From positions 1 to 60,771 of the forward strand of contig NZ_PJNW01000023.1 in the NCBI RefSeq assembly GCF_002844595.1: a stretch of 60,771 nt of DNA, written 5' to 3'. Under the pieces are notes generated by a model. It searched no databases, was not told the DNA's origin, and saw only the letters and a program-made list of their open reading frames with translations. Shown here in pieces: positions 1 through 8,208 of the stretch. The position numbers and the translations under genes were made by a program. Positions within the stretch are counted from its first letter, which is position 1. Each line of letters starts with the position of its first letter. The stretch is from Pleomorphomonas diazotrophica. GTDB lineage: Bacteria; Pseudomonadota; Alphaproteobacteria; Rhizobiales; Pleomorphomonadaceae.

Positions 1-33
1 CGGCTTCCGGCGTCAAGCGACGCCGCGCGAAGC

Positions 34-66
34 GGGTCTTTCGAGACCCGAAGCGTCTCGAAAGAC
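34..66. repeat. Intergenic inverted repeat at window edge
   Basis: A perfect 12-base inverted repeat, GTCTTTCGAGAC at 36-47 and GTCTCGAAAGAC at 55-66, is separated by 7 bases. The left arm also folds on itself as GGGTCT-TTCG-AGACCC (34-49). The flanks to about position 120 are built of further short GC-rich repeats (GTCAAGCG twice, GGCCGG/CCGGCC pieces). No U-tract follows, so this looks more like an extragenic palindromic repeat than a terminator. The upstream gene lies outside the window. Confidence 0.5.
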
Positions 67-187
67 GTCAAGCGGAGCGAAAGCCAGGGGCCGGAGGCCC
101 GCCGGCGCCTGAGGCCGGAATAAAAGAACACGTCAAGGCGCTCGATGGGGTATTCTGTTGGCGAGAAAACCAACCGGGAGACCCACG

Positions 188-613
188 ATGCGCGCGATCC
201 TGGCAGCCCTTCTTGCCCTCGGCACCATTCTCACCTCGCAAACTGCAACGGCCCAAGAACCGCCACCACCTCAGGAAGGCTACAGTCTGCAGCCGGCCAC
301 CGGCGAATATCTGAAGATCGACCGTCGTACTGGCGACGTCTCCCTTTGCGCGTCGCGCAGTGGCGGCTGGTCCTGCGAACTGATCGCCGACGATCGCAAG
401 GCCTATGAAGACCGCATCGCCGAACTCGAGGCCGAGAACGAGCGACTTGGCAAGCGGATCGCCGCCCTGGAGGCCGACGGCACGCGGACGCCGCTTCTCG
501 GTCAGGACGACGAGCGCCGTCTGCAAGAATTCTTCGACCTTAGCGATCGCATGTTCCGCCATTTCTTCGATCTGGTCGGTCGACTGCGCGAACGGGACGA
601 GGCACCGATCTAG
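188..613 (+). CDS. Small secreted protein with coiled coil, unknown function
   Basis: A 141-residue protein starting at the ATG at 188. The first 22 or so residues are a clear signal peptide (MRAILAALLALGTI, ending near ATA-Q), so an upstream start at 158 that would precede it by ten polar residues is less likely. After a short proline-rich stretch, two cysteines lie in a segment reading SLCASRSGGWSC, probably a disulfide. A charged heptad-like region (roughly residues 78-105, rich in E, L and R) suggests a coiled coil, and the tail is amphipathic. The product is probably periplasmic. I recognise no named family, although similar small secreted proteins occur in Rhizobiales. It stands alone on this strand, with a hairpin directly after its stop. 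Confidence 0.7.
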   Translation: MRAILAALLALGTILTSQTATAQEPPPPQEGYSLQPATGEYLKIDRRTGDVSLCASRSGGWSCELIADDRKAYEDRIAELEAENERLGKRIAALEADGTRTPLLGQDDERRLQEFFDLSDRMFRHFFDLVGRLRERDEAPI

Positions 614-700
614 CTGGAGTAGTTCCAGCAAAAGTGGGAACCGGTTTTGCGTCCGCTCTTCCGTTGAATCTCATTTCACCGGAAGCGCTCTGGCGACGGA
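613..700. repeat. Degenerate extragenic repeat with small hairpins
   Basis: Directly after the small secreted gene lies a hairpin (GCTGGA at 613-618, TCCAGC at 624-629), followed by a stretch resembling the TTCCAGCAAAAGTG...GGTTTTGCGTCCG type of extragenic element that I recall from Rhizobiales intergenic regions. The family resemblance is from memory. Only the hairpin is directly visible. Confidence 0.35.
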
Positions 701-754
701 CCGAAATCCACAGATTTATCCGTAAAAATGCGGTCGGGGCCGACCCAGGCCATG

Positions 755-773
755 GCAGCGCGGCAAGCGCTGC
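755..773. other. Hairpin upstream of mscL
   Basis: A perfect 7-base-pair hairpin, GCAGCGC-GGCAA-GCGCTGC, lies 45 bases before the mscL start. It has no T-tract and could be a leader structure or part of a repeat. Confidence 0.35.
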
Positions 774-817
774 TGCATGATCGCACTCACCCTAAGCACA
801 TGCGGGGAGGCTGAAAC

Positions 818-1234
818 ATGCTCAAGGAATTCAAGGAATTCGCGCTACGCGGCAACATGGTAGACCTGGCTATCGGTGTGATCATCGGCGGCGCCTTCGG
901 CGGCCTCGTCAACTCGATCGTCGCCGATCTCCTGATGCCGATCATCGGCCTGATCACCGGTGGCATCGACTTTACCAATCTCTATGTCCAGCTGTCCGGG
1001 CAACCGGTGGCGAGCGATCTCGAGGCCGCCCGCAAGGCCGGCGCGACGATCGCCTACGGCAACTTCGTGACGCTGGCCATCAATTTCCTGATCATCGCCT
1101 TCGTCCTGTTCATGGTGGTGAAGGTGATGAACCGGCTGAAGACCTCCTCGGAACCTCCGGTGGCGGCGCCTCCCGAAGTGCCGGCCGACGTCGCTTTGCT
1201 CACGGAGATCCGCGACCTTCTGAAGAAGGGCTGA
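818..1234 (+). CDS. mscL: Large-conductance mechanosensitive channel MscL
   Basis: A 138-residue inner-membrane channel that opens under osmotic downshock. The N-terminal amphipathic helix and first transmembrane helix carry the family signature ([20 protein letters not shown], about residues 3-22), followed by [13 protein letters not shown]. The second helix is at about residues 82-103 ([20 protein letters not shown]). The charged C-terminal helix (EIRDLLKKG) matches the cytoplasmic bundle. Length is normal for MscL. An SD-like GGGGAGG precedes the ATG. It is a single-gene unit with no visible link to its neighbours. Confidence 0.97.
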   Translation: MLKEFKEFALRGNMVDLAIGVIIGGAFGGLVNSIVADLLMPIIGLITGGIDFTNLYVQLSGQPVASDLEAARKAGATIAYGNFVTLAINFLIIAFVLFMVVKVMNRLKTSSEPPVAAPPEVPADVALLTEIRDLLKKG

Positions 1235-1362
1235 AGGGGAACGCGCCGCGATCGTCAGGGCCGCGGCAGCTTCTTCCATATTTTGCGTTTTGATTCGTTT
1301 TTGCGAGCCTGATACTCCCGGATGACGGCGATTCCCGCCGGGCATCCGAGCAAGGCATCCCC

Positions 1363-2586
1363 ATGACACCCGATGTTGCCATGCGTTTTCTCGACGATAT
1401 CCGGCCAACCGCCCGGAACGCGCCGCCGAGCGGCATCGTCGAAGTTCATCTCGAAGGACTGAAGAGGCCGGGAACCGCAAAACTCTGGGTCGGCGAGGGC
1501 AGCCTGCCGACACCCGCCCATATCCGCGACGCCGCGGTCCGCTCGCTACTGGCCGGTGAAACCTTCTATACCCATCAGGCGGGGCTTCCCGAACTGAGGG
1601 AAGCCCTCTGCCGTTATCATGACCGGCTCTACGGGCCGTTCGGCGGCCGCCCTGCCGACGCCGCCCGCTTCATCATCACCGGCTCGGGCATGCACGCCAT
1701 TCAGATGGCGGCGTCGCTGGTTACCGGCGCCGGTGACGAGGTGATCGTGCCGACGCCCGCCTGGCCGAACGCACCGGCCGCCGCTGCGCTCTGCGGCGCT
1801 TCGATGTGCGAGGTGCCCATGCGCTTCGGTCCGAGCGGTTGGGATCTCGATCCCGACGATCTCAAGGCGGCGATCACGCCTCGCACGCGTGCCATCTTCG
1901 TCAACTCGCCGGGCAACCCCACGGGCTGGGTGGCAAGCCGCGATCGTCTCGCCGCCATCCTCGACATCGCCCGCCAGCACGGCATCTGGATCGTCGCCGA
2001 CGAGGTCTACGGCCGCTTCTGCTACCTGGACGGTGTCATGGTGGCGCCGTCCTTCCATGAAGTGGCCGAGCCTGAAGACCGCCTGATCTTCGTCAACACC
2101 TTCTCCAAGAACTGGGCGATGACCGGCTGGCGCATCGGCTGGATCGAGGTTCCTGCCGCCCTCAACGCCACCGTCCAGAATCTGGTGCAGTATACGACCT
2201 CGGGAACGGCGGTCTTCATGCAGCGGGCGGCCGTCGAGGCGCTCGACAACGGCGAGGATTTTCTTGCCTTCCAGATCGCCCGGGCGCGCGACAACAGGGC
2301 GGCGGTCATCGCCGCGCTCGCTGCCACGGATGGCGTGACGATGTCGCCGCCCGATGGCGCCTTCTACCTGTTCTTCTCCGTCGAGGGGGAGAGCGACACG
2401 CGTCGCCTCTGTCTCGACATGGTGCGCGAGGCCGGTGTCGGCATCGCGCCAGGCACCGCCTTTGGTCGAGGTGGCGAGCGATTCATGCGCCTCTGCTTCG
2501 CCGGGGATCCGCAGGACATCACCGCCGCGCTCGACCGTCTTCCGGCCTGGCTCGCCACGCGCCGAGGGCTTGGCGGCGGTCGTTAG
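1363..2586 (+). CDS. Pyridoxal-phosphate aminotransferase, class I/II
   Basis: A 407-residue fold-type I aminotransferase of the aspartate aminotransferase superfamily. Visible signatures are the SGMHAIQMA phosphate-binding region (about 108-117), the substrate/PLP segment NSPGNPTGW (181-189), the VADEVYGRF aspartate and tyrosine (D213, Y216), and the Schiff-base lysine K249 in FSKNWAMTGWRIGW. The carboxylate-binding arginine is probably in the FMRLCFAG segment near the C-terminus. Substrate specificity cannot be read from the sequence, and the family includes aromatic and aspartate-type enzymes. The gene stands alone between mscL and the fixL region. Confidence 0.85.
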   Translation: MTPDVAMRFLDDIRPTARNAPPSGIVEVHLEGLKRPGTAKLWVGEGSLPTPAHIRDAAVRSLLAGETFYTHQAGLPELREALCRYHDRLYGPFGGRPADAARFIITGSGMHAIQMAASLVTGAGDEVIVPTPAWPNAPAAAALCGASMCEVPMRFGPSGWDLDPDDLKAAITPRTRAIFVNSPGNPTGWVASRDRLAAILDIARQHGIWIVADEVYGRFCYLDGVMVAPSFHEVAEPEDRLIFVNTFSKNWAMTGWRIGWIEVPAALNATVQNLVQYTTSGTAVFMQRAAVEALDNGEDFLAFQIARARDNRAAVIAALAATDGVTMSPPDGAFYLFFSVEGESDTRRLCLDMVREAGVGIAPGTAFGRGGERFMRLCFAGDPQDITAALDRLPAWLATRRGLGGGR

Positions 2587-2751
2587 CGACTTTTTGCAGG
2601 CATTTGCATTTGAATTTGATCTGGAACAGTTCCTTTTCCGTCAAACTCGTGCATGGTACATCCGGACTTGCACTGAAGGGCTGTTCCTGATTTGACAGGC
2701 TCGTAGGCCGAGGCCGTGGCCAAACGGGACGAAGGGGAGAGCGAGGCGGAT

Positions 2752-3915
2752 ATGGGTGAACTCGAGGACCGCAGGACAGCGGTTTCGGAAGCTCGTTTCG
2801 AGAGCCTTCTCGACACCGCCGCCGATGGCATCATCGTCATCGACGATACTGGTCGCATGCTGGTCTTCAACAAGATCTGCGAACGGCTGTTCGGCTATAC
2901 CGCCCAGGAGGCGATCGGCCAGAACGTGTCGCTGATCATGCCGCCCGAGTTCTCGACCTACCACGACCGCTTCATGCATAATTATCACCGTACCGGTGAG
3001 AGGCGGATCATCGGCATCGGGCGTGAAGTGTCCGGCATGCATCGCGACGGCACTGTCTTCCCATTGGAACTGTCGGTCGGCGAGGCGAAGACAACCGATG
3101 GCCGGCAGTATATCGGCGTGTTGCGCGACCTGCGCTCGCGCCGGGCCGTCGAGCAGCGGGTGTCGCAGCTCCAGGCTCAAGTGGTGCACATGACCCGCCT
3201 GTCGGCCATGGATGAGATGGGCGCCGCCATGGCCCATGAACTCAACCAGCCGCTCACCGCGCTGCTGCTTTACCTTCAAGCGGTTGCCCGACAGGTCAAG
3301 GCCTGCCATGCCGACGCCAAGCCGCCGAGCGACAAGATGCTCGACGTGCTCGACAAGGCGGTTCTGGAGGCCGAGCGGGCCAGCCATATCGTCCAGCGCA
3401 TGCGCCAGATGGTGGAAAAGCGCGATCCCGAACGCGCCACCGTCGATCTGCGCGAGGTGGTCAACGAGGCGCTCGATCTCAGTGAGTTCGTGGCGCAGGG
3501 TGCCACCGTCACCATCCGTCGCGTCTTCGGCATGGCGCCCATCCACGTGGACGCCGACGCCACGCAGATCCAGCAGATCATCCTCAACCTCTTGCGCAAC
3601 GCCCTTGAGGTGGCCAAGGAGAGCGAGGAGCGCTGGGTGAAGGTATCGATCGGCTCTGACGATCGGTCGGCCTTCGTCTCGGTGACCGACAGCGGTCCCG
3701 GTTTCTCCGAAGAAGTCGGCAAGTCGCTGTTCAGAACATTCAGTACGACCAAGAAGTCCGGCATGGGGCTGGGGCTCGCCATTTCCCGGGCAATCGCCCA
3801 GAACCATGGCGGCGACCTGATGGCCGACCCAGGCGGCAACGGCCAGGGCGCGACCTTCACGCTGATGCTGCCGATGCACCGTTCGGACGAGGCGGAAGAC
3901 GATACGTGGGGGTGA
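2752..3915 (+). CDS. fixL: FixL oxygen-sensing heme-PAS histidine kinase
   Basis: A soluble FixL of 387 residues from the ATG at 2752, which has GAGG at 2743-2746 as ribosome site; a GTG start at 2716 would add 12 residues. In numbering from that GTG, one PAS domain (about 26-140) contains the heme ligand histidine H83 in STYHDRF, and the IIGIGR block with R103, equivalent to the oxygen-gating arginine R220 of Bradyrhizobium FixL. The residue matching R206 is asparagine (N89). The kinase follows with H-box H174 (MAHELNQPLTALL), an N-box (ILNLLRNALEVA), and G-boxes DSGPGF and GMGLGLAIS. No transmembrane helix is present, unlike Sinorhizobium FixL. When oxygen leaves the heme the kinase phosphorylates FixJ, whose gene is downstream. 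Confidence 0.92.
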   Translation: MGELEDRRTAVSEARFESLLDTAADGIIVIDDTGRMLVFNKICERLFGYTAQEAIGQNVSLIMPPEFSTYHDRFMHNYHRTGERRIIGIGREVSGMHRDGTVFPLELSVGEAKTTDGRQYIGVLRDLRSRRAVEQRVSQLQAQVVHMTRLSAMDEMGAAMAHELNQPLTALLLYLQAVARQVKACHADAKPPSDKMLDVLDKAVLEAERASHIVQRMRQMVEKRDPERATVDLREVVNEALDLSEFVAQGATVTIRRVFGMAPIHVDADATQIQQIILNLLRNALEVAKESEERWVKVSIGSDDRSAFVSVTDSGPGFSEEVGKSLFRTFSTTKKSGMGLGLAISRAIAQNHGGDLMADPGGNGQGATFTLMLPMHRSDEAEDDTWG

Positions 3916-4161
3916 GAGGCGGCGCGGTTGGCGCCGGTGGGGAAGGGCAACTAGTCAATACGACCGTCCAAAGGGCGGTAACTGGCGCGGCGGGAGGTTT
4001 CGCCGTATAAATACGTAGACCAACAATGTCCGCCGCGCAGTTTGCGGGGCCGCCCAAGGGCGGGAAGCTCAAAAGGCGCGGAGCGGACGCGATCCATGGA
4101 CTTGGCTAGCCGGGCGGGACCCTGGCGGTCTTCAGGGATCCTCAGATCGAGGAAGGGTGAC
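3916..4161 (+). promoter_or_regulatory. 246-base fixL-fixJ gap, possible separate fixJ promoter
   Basis: fixL and fixJ are usually adjacent or overlapping; here 246 bases separate them. I see no conserved reading frame in the gap. It includes ATACGTAG at 4011-4018, which resembles the GTAMGTAG core reported for FixJ binding, beside a TATAAATA stretch. This could be an internal promoter with FixJ feedback, but that is inference. Confidence 0.3.
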
Positions 4162-4782
4162 ATGGCTGAAACAGAAGGAAAAATCTTCGTTGTCGATGAT
4201 GACGCTTCGGTGCGTGACGCGCTGTCGGTCATCTTCGAGATGGAAGGTTATGGCGTGAGAGTGTTCGCCGACGGCGACCAGTTCCTGACCGCGCTCAAGA
4301 CGGAAAAGCCGGCCTGCGTGCTGCTCGACGTGCATATGCCCGGCAAGTCCGGCCTCGACATTCTCCGGTCGATCGATGTCGGCACCTTCCCGGCGCCGGT
4401 GTTCATCATTTCCGGCCAGGGCGACATTCCCATGGCGGTCAGCGCCATCAAGGCCGGCGCCACCGACTTCATCGAGAAGCCGTTCGACGCCGATACCGTG
4501 GTGACGCGCGTCCGCGAGGCGATCGCCTCCTACGGCCGCCACGCCAACGGCAGCAGCCCCAGCCTCAGCTTCCCCGGTGCCGAACACCTGACGCCGCGCG
4601 AGCGCGACGTTCTCCAGGAGATCACCGGCGGTGCTTCCAACAAGGAAGCCGGACGGCGTCTCGGCATTTCCCCGCGCACCATCGAAGTGCACCGTGCGCG
4701 CATCATGGAGAAGCTCGGCGCTCGCAATGCGGCCGATCTCGTACGTATCGTGCTGACTGCGCATACGGGGGATCACGGATAA
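4162..4782 (+). CDS. fixJ: FixJ response regulator
   Basis: A 206-residue two-domain regulator. The receiver (about residues 5-120) has the acidic pair in VVDDDASVRD, the phosphoacceptor aspartate in CVLLDVHMPGKSG, the switch serine in IISGQGDIPMAV and the lysine in IEKPFD. The output domain (about 140-203) is a LuxR/FixJ helix-turn-helix: LTPRERDVLQEI, then NKEAGRRLGISPRTIEVHRARIMEKLGA. Start at ATG 4162, six bases after GGAAGGG; upstream codons in this frame are not conserved. FixJ phosphorylated by FixL activates fixK and typically nifA under low oxygen. Confidence 0.93.
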   Translation: MAETEGKIFVVDDDASVRDALSVIFEMEGYGVRVFADGDQFLTALKTEKPACVLLDVHMPGKSGLDILRSIDVGTFPAPVFIISGQGDIPMAVSAIKAGATDFIEKPFDADTVVTRVREAIASYGRHANGSSPSLSFPGAEHLTPRERDVLQEITGGASNKEAGRRLGISPRTIEVHRARIMEKLGARNAADLVRIVLTAHTGDHG

Positions 4783-4856
4783 ACATTGTCAGTTGATCAA
4801 GGCACACTACTTTTTCCTGCGACTGGTTTGCGTTTTGCAGATTTAGAGTGTTGCCG

Positions 4857-5195
4857 ATGTATATCATTGTTGAGGATGACCCCTCGGTCGCCGACGCGCT
4901 GGAATCCCTGCTCTCCGGAGCGGGATTGCCGGTGCGTGTTTTTGCCAGCGCCGAGGACTTCATTCACTCCGCCTCCCTGACGCCCGATGACACGATGATC
5001 GTCGATCTCGGTTTGCCGGGCATGAGCGGCGGTGAGCTCGTTCGCCATCTGGAAAAGGCCGGGGCAACGCCCAAGGTGATCGCCATTTCCGGCAAGTCGT
5101 CGCGGACCATCGCCCGCGAGACCGAGGGCCTGTCCGACGTGAAGATCCTGCGCAAGCCGCCGGCCGCCGACTGGCTGGAGGCCATTACCGCCTGA
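4857..5195 (+). CDS. Single-domain response regulator (orphan receiver)
   Basis: A 112-residue stand-alone receiver from ATG 4857; a GTG three codons earlier has no better ribosome site. It retains the acidic pair (IIVEDDPSVAD), the phosphoacceptor aspartate (MIVDLGLPGMSG), the switch serine (AISGKS) and the lysine (LRKPP), so it should be phosphorylatable. It has no output domain. Its place 74 bases after fixJ and before fixK suggests it works with the FixL/FixJ pair, perhaps as a phosphate sink or as a competitor for FixL. That role is inference; the receiver fold is clear. Confidence 0.8.
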   Translation: MYIIVEDDPSVADALESLLSGAGLPVRVFASAEDFIHSASLTPDDTMIVDLGLPGMSGGELVRHLEKAGATPKVIAISGKSSRTIARETEGLSDVKILRKPPAADWLEAITA

Positions 5196-5224
5196 TCCTA
5201 CTCGCCCGGACGATGCTCTGATCG

Positions 5225-5244
5225 CCCGGCTTGCCGGGTTTTTT
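5225..5244 (+). terminator. Rho-independent terminator after the receiver gene
   Basis: CCCGGC-TT-GCCGGG is followed by six Ts (5239-5244), 29 bases after the receiver stop. It separates the fixLJ-receiver unit from fixK. Confidence 0.8.
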
Positions 5245-5590
5245 CATCTTCTTTGCCCAGGGAAAGCAATGTTGTGCGACGGGATCGTCCATGTGGACGC
5301 CTGTTTTGTCCTGGCACATCCACCCTCGAATGGCTCAAAGGAGTGGCCGCAACCTGCGGCCCAGGCGCGCGCTGCCGCGTCAAGCCCTGTAACCCTTCCT
5401 CCGATGGTTAAGTAACCAAACGAATTACCGCAGGGCGCATATGTCCATATTGTGTCACGGTCGATAGTGGTGCGGCCGAAGCGGACGGGTTTCGGTCGAG
5501 CTGGCGGAGAAGGAACGGCCGTGGACGGATGGCCGGATCGATCTTCCGGTGGGCTGCCGACCACGGTCATGTGTCATCGAGGAGGGATCG
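5245..5590 (+). promoter_or_regulatory. fixK leader/promoter region
   Basis: Together with the terminator before it, this gap of about 395 bases between the receiver and fixK holds no recognisable gene. A near-palindrome TGGTTA-AG-TAACCA at 5405-5418 lies about 175 bases before the fixK start and is a candidate FixJ operator, since its AAGTAA core resembles known FixJ sites. No FNR-type box was seen here. Confidence 0.4.
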
Positions 5591-6349
5591 ATGTTCATTG
5601 AGAAGAAAATGTCGTTCGACGAAGGCCCTGCCGCCGGTGGGTTCGATGGCGGTCGTCATCGCAGCCGGTACGCCGGCACCACGCTGCGCGCGCCGGTCGA
5701 CGACAGCGCCTGGACGCACTATCGCACTTCACCGCGCGCCCGGCTCGACCGCCATGATGCCCACGCCGTGCTGTTCCGCGAGGATGACACGGCAAGCCAT
5801 CTCTACGAGGTGGTCAGCGGCCAGATCATGCTCTATCGGCTGCTCGGCGACGGCCGCCGTCAGGTCGTCGACATTCTCGGCGAGGGTGACCTTTGCGGCC
5901 ATTCGCTTACCGGTCTCTACGACTGCACCGCCGAGGCGCTGACCCCGGCCGAGGTGCGAGTGCTCGACCGCCGCGACATCGACCAGTCGACCGATCTGCT
6001 CGCCCACGTCAACCGTTGCCTGCTGACCCGCATCGAAGCGTTGCACAGCCACGCCGTGCTGCTCGGCCGCAAGTCGGCCTCCGAGCGGGTGGCGAGCTTC
6101 CTGATGCGCTTCGTGCGCGGCCGCGGCATCGTCGGCTGCAAGGGACCGGAGCGACACAGCGCCGACACCGAGCTGGTGATCCTGAAGATGACCCGGCAGG
6201 AGATTGCCGACTTCCTCGGTCTGACCATCGAGACGGTGAGCCGCGTGCTGTCTGACCTCAAGCGGCGAGGGGTCATCGCCATCGAGCGCAATGACCGCAT
6301 TCGCCTGGTCAACGTCTGCCGCGTCTGCAAGATGACCGGCATCCACTGA
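5591..6349 (+). CDS. fixK: FixK, CRP/FNR-family transcription activator
   Basis: A 252-residue regulator. The cyclic-nucleotide-binding-like barrel spans about residues 45-145 (FREDDTASHLYEVVSGQIMLYRLLGDGRRQVVDILGEGD). The C-terminal winged helix-turn-helix is at about 200-240, with MTRQEIADFLGLTIETVSRVLSDLKR. The ETVSR recognition helix is that of FNR/FixK proteins reading TTGAT-N4-ATCAA. The N-terminus lacks the cysteine cluster of FNR, so it should not bind an iron-sulfur centre; oxygen control comes through FixL/FixJ. ATG 5591 is preceded by GGAGGG. Matching boxes lie before ccoN and hemA. Confidence 0.92.
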   Translation: MFIEKKMSFDEGPAAGGFDGGRHRSRYAGTTLRAPVDDSAWTHYRTSPRARLDRHDAHAVLFREDDTASHLYEVVSGQIMLYRLLGDGRRQVVDILGEGDLCGHSLTGLYDCTAEALTPAEVRVLDRRDIDQSTDLLAHVNRCLLTRIEALHSHAVLLGRKSASERVASFLMRFVRGRGIVGCKGPERHSADTELVILKMTRQEIADFLGLTIETVSRVLSDLKRRGVIAIERNDRIRLVNVCRVCKMTGIH

Positions 6350-6356
6350 ACCGAGA

Positions 6357-7718
6357 CTACACCGCCACTGAATGCCGCCCGCCGGTGCCGAGATAGGCAT
6401 CGAAGGCCGAAGCGACAAGGCGCGCCAGCTCGGCGCCATGGCGGAGGATGGCAACCCGTCCACCATGAGCGGTCACCCAGCCGGAGCGGACGAGCGGTTC
6501 CAGTTTGTCGAGGTCGGCGGAAAACACGGCGAGATCCGCGCCGTGGCGCGCCGCCATTGCCGAGAGATCCACGTCGAAGAAGCACAGGATCTGTTCGATC
6601 ACGTCAGCCCTGAGCCGGTCCTCGGCCGTCAGGACGCGTCCGCGTTCGGTGGCGAACCGACCGCCGACAATGCGTTCGCGCCAGTTGCCGGTATCCGTCA
6701 CGTTCTGCGCGTAGCCCGCCGGCGTCCGGCCGATCGATGACGCGCCGAAGCCGATCAGCGTGTCGGCGCGGTCGGTGGTGTAGCCCTGGAAGTTGCGCCT
6801 CAACGTTCGCGTCGACAAGGCCAGGGCCATGGCGTCGCCCGGCCGGGCGAAGTGATCGATGCCGACCGGCGTGTAGCCAGCCGCCTTGATCGAGCCGTGG
6901 GCGGTTCGTTCGAGTTCGAGCCGCAGCTCGCTTCCCGGCAGTTTTGCGGTGTCGATGAGCTTCTGATTGACGCGGAACCAGGGGACGTGGGCATAGCCGA
7001 ACAGCGAGATGCGGTCGGGGGCGAGCGCCATGGCCGTCTCGACCGTACGTCTGATGGAGGAGACCGTCTGTTCGGGCAGCCCATAGATGAGATCGAAGCT
7101 CAGAGAGGTGATGCCGGCGCCCCTCAGATGGTCGACGGCGGCCATCACCGTCTCGGCAGGTTGGATGCGCCCAATCGCCGCCTGAACCGCCGGGTCGAAG
7201 TCCTGCACGCCGAGGCTGGCTCGGTTGACGCCAATGCTGGCCAGAAAACTCGCGCGCTCCTCACCGAGATGGCGCGGATCGAGCTCGATCGCATGCTCGG
7301 TATCCGATCCGATGTCGAAGAAGCGGTGGAAGTCACCGACGATCGCCTCGAAGGCTGCGGCCGACAGAAGGTTGGGCGTGCCGCCACCCCAGTGGATATG
7401 CGATACCGCCCGCCGGCCGATCCGCGCCGCCACCATGGCGATCTCCGACCTCAAGACTTCGACATAGGCTTCGATCGGCGCGTAGCGCCGGGTCGCCTTG
7501 GTAGTGCAGCCGCAGTAGTGGCAGATCGAGTGGCAGAAGGGGATGTGCACGTAGAGCGAAATCGGGCCGTCCTCAGCCGCCGCCCGGTCGAGAAAGCCGC
7601 CATAGGCGTCCGCTCCCACGTCGGTCGAGAAGTGCGGCGCCGTCGGGTAGGACGTATAGCGCGGTACGGTGGCTCGGATGACGGTTTCGAGGGAAACGGC
7701 TTCGTCCAGATAGGTCAT
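6357..7718 (-). CDS. hemN: Oxygen-independent coproporphyrinogen III oxidase HemN
   Basis: A 453-residue radical-SAM enzyme that converts coproporphyrinogen III to protoporphyrinogen IX without oxygen. The start is ATG at 7718, preceded by AGGA on the minus strand. The iron-sulfur motif CX3CX2C is at C62, C66 and C69 (HIPFCHSICHYCGC). It is preceded by the HemN-specific YTSYPTAPHF (about 21-30) and followed by HWGGGTPN and ELDPRH. The HemN C-terminal domain is present, which favours true HemN over HemW. It converges with fixK (7 bases between the stops) and diverges from ccoN, placing heme synthesis inside the low-oxygen regulon. Confidence 0.93.
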   Translation of the reverse strand: MTYLDEAVSLETVIRATVPRYTSYPTAPHFSTDVGADAYGGFLDRAAAEDGPISLYVHIPFCHSICHYCGCTTKATRRYAPIEAYVEVLRSEIAMVAARIGRRAVSHIHWGGGTPNLLSAAAFEAIVGDFHRFFDIGSDTEHAIELDPRHLGEERASFLASIGVNRASLGVQDFDPAVQAAIGRIQPAETVMAAVDHLRGAGITSLSFDLIYGLPEQTVSSIRRTVETAMALAPDRISLFGYAHVPWFRVNQKLIDTAKLPGSELRLELERTAHGSIKAAGYTPVGIDHFARPGDAMALALSTRTLRRNFQGYTTDRADTLIGFGASSIGRTPAGYAQNVTDTGNWRERIVGGRFATERGRVLTAEDRLRADVIEQILCFFDVDLSAMAARHGADLAVFSADLDKLEPLVRSGWVTAHGGRVAILRHGAELARLVASAFDAYLGTGGRHSVAV

Positions 7719-8208
7719 AGGCAATCCTAAAGCACGTCGCACGAACTCTATGGCGGTTTGCGCCAGCTGCATGTGCATGAAAAGGCCCGAAGCGGGCATA
7801 GCGGATCTGAAGGATCGCTATACGCTCTCGGCGCAGAGAGCCAGCCCAGACATTGATCGGGTCAAGTGGGGTGGCATCCAGCCGAATCACCACTTAGCGC
7901 TACTACGTACGATCCCCTGCGGTGCGATCTGTTTTCCCGGCAACAGTACGGAATCCATTCCAGACGCACATTATAATTAGTCCATTTTGATATAGGCAAA
8001 ACGTCTAGAACTGCGCTAAACCCGCTCCGTTCCCGGACCGGTTTTGACCTTTGTCAAAGCTGGTATGCGTAGAGCCCACTAGGTTATTTCCCGTGCCAAG
8101 GACGCGAAGGTCCGGGGCGGGGGAGTTCCGAGGGGCGTCGGCAAACGGGCGAAGCGAGACGCCCGTTGGCGACGGCAGGCGATCTCCGACAAATACGGGG
8201 CGACGAAC
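7719..8208. promoter_or_regulatory. Divergent hemN/ccoN promoter region
   Basis: This 490-base gap between two divergent genes contains no convincing coding sequence. It includes the FixK-type box at 8044-8057 and an imperfect dyad TTGAT-CGG-GTCAA at 7853-7865, whose spacer is one base short for an FNR-family site. An AT-rich patch lies around 7970-7995. Confidence 0.6.
8044..8057 (+). promoter_or_regulatory. FixK/FNR box upstream of ccoN
   Basis: TTGAC-CTTT-GTCAA is a perfect dyad with the 5-4-5 geometry of FNR/FixK sites (consensus TTGAT-N4-ATCAA; the C/G variant is accepted in rhizobial FixK sites). Its centre is about 158 bases before the ccoN start. Confidence 0.75.

Noticed and set aside
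2587-2715. GGAACAGTTCC palindrome before fixL as an operator
   Set aside because: It resembles no known site and is a single occurrence; it could be chance.
4793-4800. TTGATCAA palindrome after fixJ as an FNR box
   Set aside because: It has no N4 spacer. The same string recurs at 17929-17936 and is likewise not counted.
7853-7865. TTGAT-CGG-GTCAA before hemN as a FixK box
   Set aside because: The spacer is 3 bases; FNR-family sites need 4.
7987-8000. TTGATATAGGCAAA as a second ccoN box
   Set aside because: The right half matches only 2 of 5 consensus bases.
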